DNA of 64,000 nt from Coremacera marginata. Its lineage: Eukaryota; Arthropoda; Insecta; Diptera; Sciomyzidae. Shown in pieces: positions 53,511-64,000 of this stretch (the stretch's first letter is position 1; every line of letters starts with the position of its first letter). Both the position numbers and the translations under genes were made by a program. The DNA lies in contig OU612043.1 in assembly GCA_914767935.1 (NCBI GenBank), positions 117,275,690 through 117,339,689 of the forward strand. The letters are read 5' to 3'. The notes under the pieces are model-generated. The model was not told the DNA's origin, searched no databases, and saw only the letters and a program-made list of their open reading frames with translations.

Positions 53511-54473
53511 CAACCATCTAGATTGAATTATGACAGTAATTAAACTTGAATTTTTTATAACAGTTGCATATTTTATATGCACTCTAAAATTTGATATTTT
53601 GACTTTTTATAACAGTTGCATAATTTAAATGTATTTGAAAAAACTATTAAACACATCTGCTATCTCGTGTGCCACACGGCTCTCATTTTTGAACCTGTGG
53701 GAAGCAGCAAGTGTTCGAATAATTTTGCCACACCGAGGTGTAGTTGTGTGCCAAACAGCGGACATATTCGAACCGTTGTGAAGCAGCGAGGGTTAGAATA
53801 AGTGTGCCATATCGAGGTGTGGTTGTTGTTGTTTTTTTTTTTAGCTTGTGTGACGGAGCAAATAAAAATCTTTGCAAGCAAACCAGCATGTGTGGCACTC
53901 TCGCAAGCATGCTTCTTAATTAGGGAACTCGTGTGAAAATGGCTTCCGTGTTGGACACGAGATCGCAGATGTGTACCCGGCAATTGGCACTGTTTGCACG
54001 TCATTTAAATAATTGGATCATTCAATATTTGTTGTTGTTTTTTTTCAGCGAAAAAAATTAACTCTCTGCGAGAGCGAAAATTAACTTTCAACACATCATC
54101 GGATCAATGAAAATTTTGATTGAGCTCCAGATCGGCATCAATCAACCACAGGGTTACATAAACAACTTTTCTGGTATTTACAACAACACTTTTACTCGGC
54201 ATCGGACATTCAATCAAAATATCACGTGTGAGCAGGTATTCAATCAAATATCGCAGAGAGAGTAAAAGAAAAAAACGCGATATTCTTCATTCAATTTGAA
54301 TGACGTGTAAACTCTGCAATTAAAACCCGGTTAGCTCACACAAGAAAACCGGTTTTCGGCTTATGGTCCAATTATGTTCATGTAACGCGACGAAACGTGA
54401 CCTTAGAAAATGTCACTTGAATTTCTGTTATATGGGCTTTGTGTGTATCTGGTTACACTCCACGCAACGTAGC
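53511..54473. other. Non-coding stretch with a two-copy repeat
   Basis: At about 53,668-53,832 an ~82-bp unit occurs twice (GTGTGCCA..., GAAGCAGC, CGAGGTGT, GGTT). The short inverted words ACTCTCTGCGA (about 54,060) and TCGCAGAGAGAGT (about 54,254) face each other. Nothing else recognised. Confidence 0.4.
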
Positions 54474-54971
54474 TTACAGAAATGTAGATAAAAAAGATAA
54501 TTTTATCTGGCTCCTTAAGATAAACGTAGAACAAATAAAAAGTTCAATTTCATTTTGAACTCTACATAACACTGCGATTTGGTGACAGCTGAATAGTGAT
54601 TTCTTACCTGAAATTGCGGACAATCTTGTTGCCGCGCTTGAAGCGGCTTCTTCATTGAAAAAATTGTATTTATCTTGGGTGGAAATTTTTCTCAATATTT
54701 CTGGCTGAGTTTTAAGAAAATGATAGAAATCGAAGCAGCTCAGCTTCATGTTAAATTTCACGTTTAGAAGTGAACTAAGCGTCTCTACCTTCAGATTCGA
54801 TAATTCACATTTCCAAATTTGTTTAGCGAGCGAAAAATCGCGTTCACACGGTGCTGAAGAGCCTGGCAAACAAAGGACGTATTCGACGATTTGCGAAAAT
54901 TCAATGAATGGCAATTGATTACATTCCACATGTTTAAAGATCTCGACCCATCGGTCTTCTGTTGGAATCAA
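54474..54971 (-). pseudogene. hAT transposase, C-terminal dimerisation domain
   Basis: VEYVLCLPGSSAPCERDFSL followed by AKQIWKCELSNLKVETLSSL is the hAT C-terminal dimerisation region. The N-terminal BED finger and the catalytic part are absent, and no terminal inverted repeats were found. The last 40 residues after the domain are probably not conserved. This is a truncated TE copy. Confidence 0.75.
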
Positions 54972-55091
54972 TTTGCTTTTGTGGTGTAAGTGAAATTATG
55001 TTTAAAGTCTTCCCTAGGCCGTTCTATATGGCCGTATCAATGGCTTTACGCCGTACTTGAATTGATGAAAAAGAAAAGAAAGGAAGAATTT
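54972..55091. other. Short spacer
   Basis: No feature recognised. Confidence 0.4.
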
Positions 55092-55472
55092 TGTGTTTTC
55101 AAACTAAGTGCTAAAAACTTCTTGATCTTTATTTAAAATTTTGTCTCTTATACTAAAAATACCAGTATTTCTATTTAGTATTGCTTCTTAAACTCCTCCC
55201 TATATTCACACATACCATAGAATTTCTTTACGTTAATAAGTTATTTTTCTCTCTTTCATTCTTACAACTTCAAATAATTACTATTGCTGCGCTTGCAAAA
55301 ATCAATGCAGCAACATTGTTTGTGTCAGTCGCGATGTAATATAAATCGCTTGACCCGGTGTAGTAATGAATGAAAGAAAAAAAACAAAACGAAATTTAGT
55401 TAATTAGTTGTAACACTTGCAATTGTTACGTTATTCAATTATGCCGTGGGCTGGCTGTGCTATGACACTACA
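55092..55472 (-). repeat. 3' LTR of the Gypsy pol remnant
   Basis: Limits follow from the polypurine tract at 55,473-55,483 and a TG...CA pairing. AAATAAAG (about 55,120-55,130 on the minus strand) fits a poly(A) signal. The outer end is uncertain because no partner LTR is present. Confidence 0.55.
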
Positions 55473-55757
55473 CCCTTACCCTTAAGCGAAAAATTATTAC
55501 TTGAAAGAATTTTTAAAGATTGGAGAAGTTTAGGAGCAGTTTACATAAAGTTGTTTACAAATAACTTATTATTACTTATTACAAATAGAGAAGGTATTTA
55601 GATATAATTTTCATTGCTTATATTTATCTTATTTACATGCTTTATTAATATTTCTCTATTTTCTTATTATATATATTAACTGTATATGTAAGTTGTTTTT
55701 CAAGAATCAATTATTTTAAATTTATTATTAGTGAATAATACTATTAAATTTAAATTG
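55473..55757 (-). other. 3' untranslated stretch with polypurine tract
   Basis: AT-rich. The AAGGGTAAGGG tract directly abuts the LTR. Confidence 0.6.
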
Positions 55758-56850
55758 TTAACTACTTTTAATGTATTTCTTTAAAATATTGTTGTGCAAT
55801 AATTTACTTTTACCATTGATCTCTACTAGAGCATTTACGCCTAGTCTATCAATTATCTTGTATGGTCCATGATATGGGCTCTGTAATTTCTTTTTATTTT
55901 CTAAACGTATTAAAACTAAATCACCTATTTCTAATGAGGCTTCATTCCTATTTCTATCATATTCTATCTTTCTCTTATGTTTAACTGTTTTAATCATATC
56001 TCTAACTATATTGATAGATGTTTTTAACCTAAGTTTTAATTCATTAGTGTAATCTTCTAAATTATATATTTTTTCATGTTCATTTAAAATATCACTCGGG
56101 AGTGATGGTAGTTTACCAAATATTAGTTCATATGGTGAATATGATGTATCTACATGAGGCGTGGTGTTATACGCAAATGTGTAGTAAGGGACCCATTTAT
56201 CCCATTCTTGGTCATCTGCAAAGGATAATAAATATTCGTTCAGAACCCTATGATTTCTTTCTAGAGCTCCAATAGTCTGATGGTTGTAACGGGTCGAAAA
56301 AATTTGTCGCGTGTCTAGCAATTTACATATGTTTGACATCAACTCATTTTTAAATTCTGTACCGTTATCAGATTTTAGGACCTTGAAACATCCATATTTA
56401 AGTATGAACTGTTCAACTAGCGTGGTTGCAATTGTCTTTGCTTCTTTTGTTGCGATAGGATGTGCTACAATGAATTTTGCCACGGTGCTTGCCTCCGCAT
56501 CTGGTATTGCAACACAAACCATGTATTTTGAAAAATCATCTTGGAATGTTAATATATATTTATTACCGGATATTGTCTCTGACACAATGTCCATATAAAC
56601 TTTATCGAATGGTCGTGTTGGTGTATCCGTCAAGACCATCGGCATTTTAGTTAACCTACAACTTTTGTTTACTTGGCATTTCTTGCAATTTTTTACATAT
56701 TCTTTTATTTGTTTCTGCATTCCTTTCCACATGTATTCTTTTCCTATTCTAAACAGTGTTTTGAAGGCTCCTTGGTGGCCTCCTAATGAATCCTGAAAAT
56801 CTTTCAGTATTGTTTCTATCTCTTTTGGGTCGGGTCCGTTATAATTTTTA
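55758..56850 (-). CDS. Gypsy integrase, near complete
   Basis: The 324-codon frame starts within the zinc domain (CKKCQVNKSC; upstream GGHQGAFKTLFRIGKEY lies in the same style to about 56,850). Core aspartates are in KVYMDIVSE and VLKSDNGTEFKNEL and the glutamate in IGALERNHRVLNEYL. The C-terminal GPY/F-like module reads SPYHGPYKIIDRLG. It ends IKSS-like, 280 nt from the LTR. The function would be DNA integration. It is intact over the core but stands in a dead element. Confidence 0.82.
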
Positions 56851-57068
56851 ATTTTTGTTCTCTACCTAATGTTTCTTCTTCCTACGTACTTTCAATTTCT
56901 GGGATATTCCCTGATTTATCTTCTTGCTCGTTGGCTCTTGTCTTTGATCTCGTTTGAACTACTCTTATACTCTGCTCTGGTTGTGGTATCCTACTTAAGG
57001 CGTTTGCATTCAAATTCCTTTTTCCTGGTTTATATATTATTTCAAAGTCATACTCCGACATCTTGTGT

Positions 57069-58230
57069 CTAAATCTTGCTAATCTTGATGTTTGATCTTT
57101 CAGATTTTGTCGAATACCTTTTTTTTGCGCTATTTAATGATCTACTTGCGAAAGAATTTGGTCTGTCTTCTCCTACTTCACCCTGTGACAAAACTGCTCT
57201 TATTGCTTCACCACTTGCGTCAGTCGTTAATAAAAATGGTTTCTCAAAATCGGGATAGGCTAACACGGGTGATCAAGTTATAGCTTTTTTAATCTTTTCA
57301 AATGCTTCTTGACATTTTTCTGACTATTGAAAGTTTGTGTCTTTCTTCAATAACTTGTTTATGGGGGATGCCAATTGTGACATATTTTTTATAAATTTCT
57401 GTAGTAGTTTGCTAATCCTAAAAATGCTTGTCTTTCTAGTTCTCTAGAATTTTTTCTAGTTTTTGGAATGGGAATATTTTTTACGCATTCTAGCTTTTGA
57501 GGGTCTGGTAAGGCCCCCTACTCTGAACATTTGTGTCCTAGGTAGGATATCTCTCTACGAAGAAATTAACACTTTTCCGTATTTAACTTTAAACAATTTT
57601 CCCTTAGTCTATGAAATACTTGTGCTAACCTTTCCTCGTGCTGCTGCACGTTTTTGTCATAAATTACTACGACATCTAAATATACAAAACAATATATTCC
57701 CTGTAATCCCGTCAGTATATGATTCATCAACCGTTGGAAAGTTGCTGGAGCTCCGGTGAGTCCAAATGGCATTCTATTGAATTCATAGTGCCCAAATGCC
57801 GTTCTTAACGCTGTTTTTTTCTCTATCGCTTTTGTTTAAGAGGACTTGATGGTACCCACTTGCCAAAACTACAGTTGAAAAATATCTACAGTGTCCTAAT
57901 TGATCTAATATTTCATCAATTCTTGGAATTGGAAAAACTTGTTTTATGGTGACGTCATTTACCTTTCTAAAATCTATGACTAACCTCCACTTTTTCTTTC
58001 CATCACTTCCTGTTTTCTTTGGCATTAATAGCAATGGCGAGTTCCAAGGTGACTTGCTTGGCCTAATTATGTCGTCTCTCAAAAGCTGTTCTACTTTGTT
58101 CTGAATTTCCTCCCTATCCTGAGGGAGGAATTTCCTCCCTACCTCCACCTGAGGTAATCTATACTGTTTCTGATTTATTGGCGGCTGATCTGCTTGGACC
58201 TGAATTTCGTGTTTTAAAACAGGAGTATAT
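57069..58230 (-). pseudogene. Gypsy reverse transcriptase and RNase H with lost catalytic aspartates
   Basis: RT N-terminus LPQVEVGRKFLPQDREEIQN, KKKWRLVIDFRKVNDVTIKQ and RYFSTVVLASGYHQ, where motif A has Val in place of Asp. After a shift near 57,780 comes MPFGLTGAPATFQRLMNHIL and YCFVYLDVVVIYDK, where YLDD reads YLDV. RNase H has FLLTTDASGEAIRAVLSQ. Several stops follow between 57,270 and 57,560. The protein looks like the 412/mdg1 side of Gypsy by style. Confidence 0.8.
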
Positions 58231-59459
58231 GATAATTTATCTCCTTCTAACTTTCCTTAATGTTAATGTTAATGTTGTTCATTTTAATACCCGTAGCCTG
58301 AATATGGCCAAATTGGATTATATCAAGCATGTTTTTGTGGATTCAACTGTAGACATTATTTGCATCACTGAAACGTGGCTGTGTGACAATATAGATGATA
58401 CTATTTTGTGAAATAAATAACTATAAGTTGTTTAGAAATGATAGATGTGACAAAAAGGGGGGAGGAGTTGCAGTTTACTGCAAAAATAATCTGACAGCCA
58501 ATATAATAAGTAAATCAAGTGGAAATGGAATTGAGTTTCTAAATTTAACTATATCTGACAGTAATACCAAAATTTGTTTATTGTGTGTGTGTAACCCCAA
58601 TAAATATTATCCTGTTGATTTATTGTTCTGTGAATTGTCTAGATTTATTACCAATCATGACGTTGTTCTACTGTGTGGTGATTTCATTGTAAATCTTTTA
58701 TCAAATGATTCAGTAAAACAATCTTTATATGATAAGATTTCTTCGTTGGGGTTATCAGTTGTTAATGATACGTTGCCTACCCGGTTTCCCAATGATACCA
58801 ATCCAAGCCTCCTTGATTACTTTATTGTTTCTGATTCTTCTTTTGTTTCTCTATTTGATCAGATTTATTTTATCTCAGATCATGACTTAAGTTTCTGTTC
58901 GTTAAATGTTAACTTGTCTCGTAATGTTACTTCTAACTCTTTTTCTTACCGTGATTTCAAGCATATTGATTATCCGTCCTTGCTCAATGACATATCCTTT
59001 ATCTCGTTTAATGAATGTTATCGCTGTAGTACTGTTAACGACAAACTTAGTGCCTTATTAACTCCTATTAAAGACCTATTCGAAAAACATGTTCCTCTGC
59101 GTACTTTTCGTGTAAAAAATGTGAGTTGTCCTTGGTTTTCTCAGCATGTTCTCAATTCAATAAAAAATAGAAACAAGTTGCATAGTTTATGGAGAAGAAA
59201 TCCGTCACCTTCAAGCTGGGAAAAATATAGGAAAGCGAGAAATGAAGCTGTTTTAATAACAAGGCAATCTAAGTCTAGATAATCTCAGCTAAGCTAAACC
59301 TATCCCTGTCTTCTAAAACTTTGTGGACAAATATTAAAAAACTCGGGGTATGCAATAAGAAAAATTCTGACTGCCAAATTGACCCCGAAACACTCAATAG
59401 CTATTTTTTAGACAATTCACCTCCTTTGACTGGCAATAATTTTAATGTTAGTTGTAATA
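58231..59459 (+). pseudogene. LINE endonuclease domain
   Basis: VVHFNTRSLNMAKLDYIKHV, ICITETWLCDNIDD (catalytic Glu), GGGVAVYCKNNL, VVLLCGDFIVNLLSN (expected GDFN reads GDFI) and IYFISDHDLSFCSL (SDH). One shift at about 58,395-58,411 and a stop at 59,281 are present. The linker to RT has VSCPWFSQHVLNSIKNRNKL. Confidence 0.8.
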
Positions 59460-60360
59460 AAGGGTGGTTAAATTTTAAGGGCCGATGTAGATTTTGAATA
59501 AAACACAAATTATTTAGGAAATTATTGTTATTTCTTTTTATTATGATAATATTGGTATGGTTCAATTATGCATGGAACAAAATATCGGCCAAATGGCCGC
59601 CGCGAACTCGGCGGCACACCTCCATCCGATGGTCCAAATTTTCGATGACGCTGAGGCATAGTTGAGGTTCTATGCCGTTAATGTGCCGAATTATCTCATC
59701 CTTTAGCTCTTGAATTGTTGCTGGCTTATCGACGTACACCTTTTCTTTCAAATAACTCCAAAGAAAGAAGTCCAACGGTGTCAAATCACATGGTCTTGGC
59801 GGCCAATTGACATCTTCGAAAAGCCATTTCTTGCCACCATTCTGACCATTAACGACGCTTGAAATGGTCAAGAGGCTTTAGTTCTTGAGTCAACTGCACC
59901 TTGTAAATGCAAGTCTTTATGTATAATGCTCATCAACGACGAGCGTGAGAGGTGCAATTGTTTCGCACGACGACGAGTTGAGGTGGACGGCTCTTCAGCC
60001 ACACTATCGCGAACAGCAGCAACATTTTCTGCAGTACGATCTGTTCGAGCATGCACTGGTGTTTTCACATCTCCTACAGACCCGAGTTGCTCAAATTTTT
60101 GCACGATTTTTCCGATTGTACGCACATTTGGACGATTAAATTGACCGAAAAAATCACGAAGTGCACGATATGCATTTTGATTTGAACGCCCGTATTCATA
60201 ATAAGCCTGAATAACTTTAACGCGTCTTTCGATTATGTATCTCTCCATGGTTCAAATTGAGCTAGTCTGAAATTCAGAAATGTCAAATTAAGTGCAGAAA
60301 AAACTTGACGCTTAGGTGTGGTTCACATTCAACATCGGCCCTTAAAATTTAACCACCCAA
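59460..60360 (-). mobile_element. Internally deleted mariner-family element, 901 bp
   Basis: Inverted ends GGGTGGTTAAATTTTAAGGG and its complement (27-28 bp matching) lie inside TA at 59458-59459 and 60361-60362. A minus-strand transposase lacks its middle. Taking the element out with one TA leaves an open LINE frame, which confirms the borders. Confidence 0.92.
59566..60248 (-). pseudogene. Mariner-type transposase, central catalytic part deleted
   Basis: The N-terminal DNA-binding half (60248-59868) starts MERYIIERRVKVIQAYYEYG, with PNVRTIGKIVQKFEQLGSV and RRRAKQLHLSRSSLMSIIHK helix-turn-helix segments. The other frame (59871-59566) has WPPRPCDLTPLDFFLWSYLK with the last catalytic Asp region and KPATIQELKDEI. 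Roughly 150-200 residues with the first two acidic residues are missing, so it cannot transpose by itself. Confidence 0.85.
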
Positions 60361-60362
60361 TA

Positions 60363-61302
60363 TATCCGTTTTGCATTCTTTTAATTTTGTGCCTGTTACT
60401 GAATTCAATTCAATTCAATGTTGGAAAAGTGAATGAATTCAATGGGTGAAGACAACATTGCGATTAGGTTCATAAAAATCGTATTGCCTCATATAATAAA
60501 ACAGCTTACACACCTAATTAATTATTGTTTTACAACGTCTTCATTCCCGGATATGTGGAAGGTAGCTATTGTGTTACCTGTGGCGAAAAAAACGAACCCT
60601 TCAGGAGCTACTGATTTCAGGCCTATAAGCATTCTTTCGCATCTTTCAAAGATCTGTGAAAAACTAATGGCTCAACAAATAAATAGTCATACTCAGGACA
60701 AGAAATTTCTATCCCCATTTCAGTCAGGATTCCGAGCAGGGCATGGGTGTTCCTCTGCTGTAGTAAAGGTTTTGGATGACATAAGGACGGAATATGATTC
60801 TGGTAACATCACATTGCTAAGTTTGCTTGATTTTTCAAAAGCATTTGACAAGGTAAACCATAAATATTTGTGTCAAAAACTCAAGCTCTTATTCGGATTC
60901 AGTGTAAGTGCTGTCAATTTAATCTCAAGTTACTTGTCTATTCGGTTGCAAAAAGTTAAAGTTGGGAAACATTTTTCGCAGAATCAATTGGTACTAAGTG
61001 GTGTTCCACAAGGTTCTATTCTTGGTCCACTTTTATTCTCATTGTTTATCAATGACTTATTTCCTGTCTGCAAACACTCCTCTGTTCATGCATATGCTGA
61101 TGATGTTGAGCTGTATCTTTCTCGGCACATTGGGCTACTTGATGATCTTTGTTGCAGATTGAATGAAGATCTCAATAACATCAGTGAGTGGTCCAAAGAC
61201 AATGGTCTTCAATTGAATGCTGCCAAATCGTATGTTCTACCTATATGTAAACATAGAATTAGTGTTGATAATATCCCTGACTTGTGTATTGGGTCTAACT
61301 AA
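60363..61302 (+). pseudogene. LINE reverse transcriptase, 5' two thirds
   Basis: IVLPVAKKTNPSGATDFRPI, SGFRAGHGCSSAVVKVLDDI, LSLLDFSKAFDKVNHKYLCQ (motif A), LSGVPQGSILGPLLFSLFIN and SSVHAYADDVELYLS (motif C) are all present in a 289-codon frame. The protein stops at DNIPDLCIGSN, where a different LINE RT begins. Motifs are intact but no 3' end exists. Confidence 0.85.
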
Positions 61303-63670
61303 TTGAGTTTTCATTTTGTTCATCAATGATATTGGTAGTTGCTTTTCTAATGCTAGTTACCAGGGATGATATTGGCTTTACTGTAAAAGGGTCAAAATTC
61401 ATATAAAAATAAGGCCAATTTGGCATTAATAGGGCTTTTAGATTTAAAAAGTGGCAACTCAATATTGAAGACATTCTATATGGACTAGATTACGCCAGTG
61501 GTCGAAATTCGACCTTTTCGTCATTCCACCTCCGAGCGACGCAGGGTATTCCAGCTGTTTATCAGGGTGTAGAGAGATGTTACTGTCCTCTTTTCTTAGT
61601 GTGGATTTTGACCACTGATCAGAATTCATTTGTATTATAAGGCATTGTCAAGACTACGATGGAGTTTTAAGGGGTTCGCTCTTTTCATCTAAACAAACTT
61701 GAGAAACAAACTAAACTTGTTGTTGAAATTACTAAAAAGTATGCTATTTATGGGACCATGACTATATATACCAGAACTTGTTTTGCTGACAACAATTTAA
61801 AAAGCGGTAGAAAAATCGCCTTTAAATAAAATACATACGATAAAAGATAACATAAGGAATAAAATGAAAAATCACCTAACATTTTTCCATACAAAATTGG
61901 GGTAGTTTTCAAATGAAACATCAGTGGAAAAATTGTTTTGCACATTTTTTAACGAAATTTCACCAAAAAAACAGACAAAACTCGGGCATTTTTAGCAAAT
62001 CAAAATATGAAAAAATGTCCGAATTTTTGTTTACCGGAAAGATAAGAAATTTCAAATTAGTTACGATAAAATGGTTTGCCGTTATACGTGAGATTCAGTA
62101 TTCCATAAAAGGGCAACACATTTTATCCTTGAAAAAACACCATTCGAACCTTATCCGGACATAATGTCCATGGACCCCTTGTTCATGGAATAACATAAAA
62201 AAACAAATAGAATTAAGGAAATCTTTGCAGATATTTTCACAGGGCATTGATTTACTACATAAGTCTGTTCTTTCATACTTTGATTATCTTACATTGAATC
62301 TGGATAAAGGAAATTATGCCCGAAAAATGAGGAAATACAGCCCGAAAAACTGCTGCGAATTTCGGGCGTAATTCCCATTTTCTTTCGGGTTTTATTTCCA
62401 AACTATTCGGGGTTATATCGTTCTATCAGGCTTGATTGCCGTTTCAAATTCAGGCGTTTTTCCAAAATTTAATGCTTCAAAAACTTCCGGCTTTTTTGAC
62501 ATTTTTTTTCGGGCGTAAGTTCTGGGAGCCTTACAATTATTTCTCAGTCGTCGTCTACAAAAATATTTTCAATTTAGAAGCAAAACCCTTTTTGACGACG
62601 GATATTGGTTGCTTAATATTATTCATGTCCAGTACCGCTGGAATACATTTTGGGAAATTTTTTCAAAATTTTTTGGACATTTTTTTAGTCTTTATTGTGT
62701 ACATTTTTTTTCTTTTTTATGTTTCTTTTAAAAAATGTTGAATATTTTTCAGTAGAATTTTATAAAAGGGCCTAAAATAAATAGAAAGAGCCTCGGGGCT
62801 TTTTAAATTGATAAGGGCCCAAAAAAGCCCTAAAAGCCCCCAAATATCATCCCTGCTAGTTACCTGCTATATGCTGATGATCTGATAATATACTCAGTCA
62901 TAAAACATATATCAGATAGCCATGATTTACAACTTCAGCTGTCAAATGTATTTGCTTGGTGTTGTAAAAATCACCTATCGTTAAACATAAAAAAGTGTTT
63001 TCACATTACTTTTACCAAAACCCAAAATATCATAAATACCTCATATAATATTGATGGAATTGTCTTAAATTCTGTTGATGAAGTATTGGATTTAGGTGTG
63101 ATTTTTGATACAGTTTTCCTTTGTAAGTCACATCAACTACATTTTACCTAAAGCTTATGTCATGTATGCGTTTGTTCGTCGAAACAGTTCGGCTTTTATT
63201 GACTCTATTCATCTCTATTAAGCTTTTGTTAGATCCTAGCTTGAATATGCATCATTTATCTGGAATCCCTATTATAGCTCCCACATAAATAGACTTGAAC
63301 GTCTTCAAAAAGTATTTACACGATATGCTCTTAGGTCCTTAATTCATAATGAGCCAACCCCCTCATATAGTGCTCGGTGCTTTTTAATTCGATTGAAATC
63401 GCTACAAAGTAAAAGAACTATAACATCAATCTTATATGTCTCAGACTTAGTTAAAGGGGCGATCTTTTTTCCATTAGATTGCTTAGAACTAATTATGCTA
63501 TTAACGCTCCGTTGAATAGAGCTCTTATCGAATACAATATGATCTCTAACAACATTGCCATAGATCTTGCTTTCAATAACAGGCAAGCTTTCTTGATAAT
63601 TTTTATCGTTAAACAAATAATTTATTACGGTACTATAAGTTCTTACGGTACTAATGCCCGTATGATACTT
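61303..63670 (+). pseudogene. LINE reverse transcriptase C-terminus
   Basis: Joined across the hAT insertion the frame gives YADD. Then come NHLSLNIKKCFHITFTKTQN, VDEVLDLGVIFD, a shift at about 63,115, then a region with NPYYSSHINRLERLQKVFTR and PSYSARCFLIRLKSLQ. Several stops follow. Confidence 0.75.
61361..62855. mobile_element. Non-autonomous hAT element, 1,495 bp
   Basis: The ends CAGGGATGATATT (61361) and AATATCATCCCTG (62855) are inverted, and CTAGTTAC is duplicated at 61353-61360 and 62856-62863. An 8-bp duplication with CAGGG ends is diagnostic of hAT. The interior has no transposase frame. It contains AAGGGCCC/GGGCTTTTAGGG-type words near both ends. Confidence 0.93.
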
Positions 63671-63690
63671 AATTTTTTTTGTCCAATTTA

Positions 63691-64000
63691 AAAATCTGAA
63701 AATAAGTGGCGCATGGGCAGGACAGACATATTTTGTAAGAAAAGGATAAACGTTGTTACTTTTTTATTTCTGGTGTTTTTTTAAAGCAGCTGCATGAAAT
63801 AAATTAATATAAGCTACACACATCCCTTCCAATTCAGCATACATTTATATTAAATAGTTTTGTTTACTCTAAAAATGTCAAATTAATTATTAACAGTATT
63901 AACAGCACAGTTAAGATTTGATCGAAACTTAACGAAGAACGAATTGAAAGAAACGGCAAAAAAAAATGCAAAGAAAATACAGTCCGTCCTACAAATTTTT
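63691..64000. other. Non-coding end of window
   Basis: No gene recognised. It may hold the 3' untranslated end of the second LINE. Confidence 0.4.

Larger units (their letters stand above)
55092..58230 (-). mobile_element. Ty3/Gypsy pol remnant with 3' LTR
   Basis: On the minus strand the order is RT N-terminus (58,230), RT, RNase H, integrase, polypurine tract (AAGGGTAAGGG at 55,473-55,483) and a 381-bp 3' LTR (55,092-55,472, TGTAGTGTCA to AAAACACA). At 58,230 the frame is cut by a LINE, so gag, protease and 5' LTR are missing. Confidence 0.8.
58231..61302 (+). mobile_element. Jockey/CR1-group LINE fragment split by a mariner
   Basis: Endonuclease and RT lie on the plus strand. It begins abruptly after Gypsy sequence at 58,230 and stops at 61,302 in the RT thumb region, where another LINE starts. 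The mariner at 59,460-60,360 splits the stretch before RT, and joining across it restores one frame (CNI, then SVLHSFNF). Confidence 0.78.
61303..63690 (+). mobile_element. Second LINE, 5' truncated, split by a hAT element
   Basis: It starts at the RT block FINDIGSCFSNASY and, after the insertion, runs LLYADDLIIYSVIKH to about 63,690. It resembles the LINE at 9,600-13,920 in order and motifs (DLGVIFD, RLERLQK-like). 5' truncation is usual for LINEs. The junction at 61,302/61,303 joins two RT fragments head to tail. Confidence 0.7.

Noticed and set aside
54059..54270. Foldback element with ACTCTCTGCGA arms
   Set aside because: Arms are only about 11-13 bp and internal similarity is weak; chance is likely in this AT-rich stretch.
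62436..62741. Phe-rich 101-residue frame inside the hAT element
   Set aside because: It is T-rich low complexity with no transposase motif.

Overview
The window looks like repeat-dense, AT-rich chromatin from a dipteran insect, most likely a higher fly such as a tephritid or drosophilid. The species call is inference. The evidence is family content: Osvaldo-like, BEL/Pao with envelope, CsRn1-like and Mag-like Ty3/Gypsy elements, RTE and Jockey/CR1-type LINEs, mariner and hAT derivatives, and short introns and leaders. I see no host single-copy gene, no tRNA or rRNA gene, no CRISPR array and nothing bacterial. Almost every coding stretch is a transposable element (TE) remnant, and the interest lies in how the elements are nested and in unusual cargo.

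Layout. 1-1,453: a Mutator-like transposase C-terminal fragment (minus strand) and AT-rich DNA. 1,454-6,860: a complete but decayed CsRn1-like Gypsy element (minus), LTRs 188 and 196 bp, TSD GTAT, with a ~250 bp MITE inside its integrase. 7,335-15,590: an RTE-type LINE (minus) split by a Jockey/CR1-type LINE (9,600-13,920) plus about 900 bp of unassigned DNA. 15,600-22,668: mostly non-coding, holding a foldback element with a second foldback inside it, an eight-copy 57-58 bp minisatellite, and smaller repeats.

22,669-53,510 is one large nest. A Mag-like Gypsy element (plus strand; 5' LTR, gag, RNase H and the start of integrase on the left, the integrase C-terminus on the right) is split by a 57-bp satellite seen in three blocks (25,195-25,393; 46,952-47,312; 50,349-52,441). 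An Osvaldo-like Gypsy element (25,394-46,951, minus) sits inside a satellite unit with a clean AGTA target duplication. It has very long LTRs (3.2 kb and about 3.8 kb without its insert), a textbook tRNA-Lys-type primer site, a RING-H2 finger in its Gag leader ORF, a dense TGTCA cluster in U3 and a possible spliced ORF inside the LTR. A BEL/Pao element (35,301-44,166, minus) is inserted in the right LTR with TSD CTCAT; it keeps an uninterrupted 1,056-codon integrase-envelope ORF. A third Gypsy remnant (47,312-50,334, plus) also lies between satellite blocks.

53,512-64,000: a hAT transposase C-terminus, a Gypsy pol remnant (55,092-58,230, minus) with both visible reverse-transcriptase aspartates lost, then a LINE (plus) carrying an internally deleted mariner (59,460-60,360, TA duplication), joined at 61,303 to a second LINE split by a 1,495-bp non-autonomous hAT element with an 8-bp duplication.

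The proteins do not form a host pathway. Within each LTR element the parts would serve the usual cycle: Gag assembly, protease, reverse transcriptase/RNase H, integrase and, for BEL, a membrane fusion protein. Most are broken by stops or frameshifts. The best candidates for something little described are the RING-H2 Gag, the Osvaldo-type mega-LTR with its TGTCA array and candidate spliced ORF, and the satellite that hosts these insertions.
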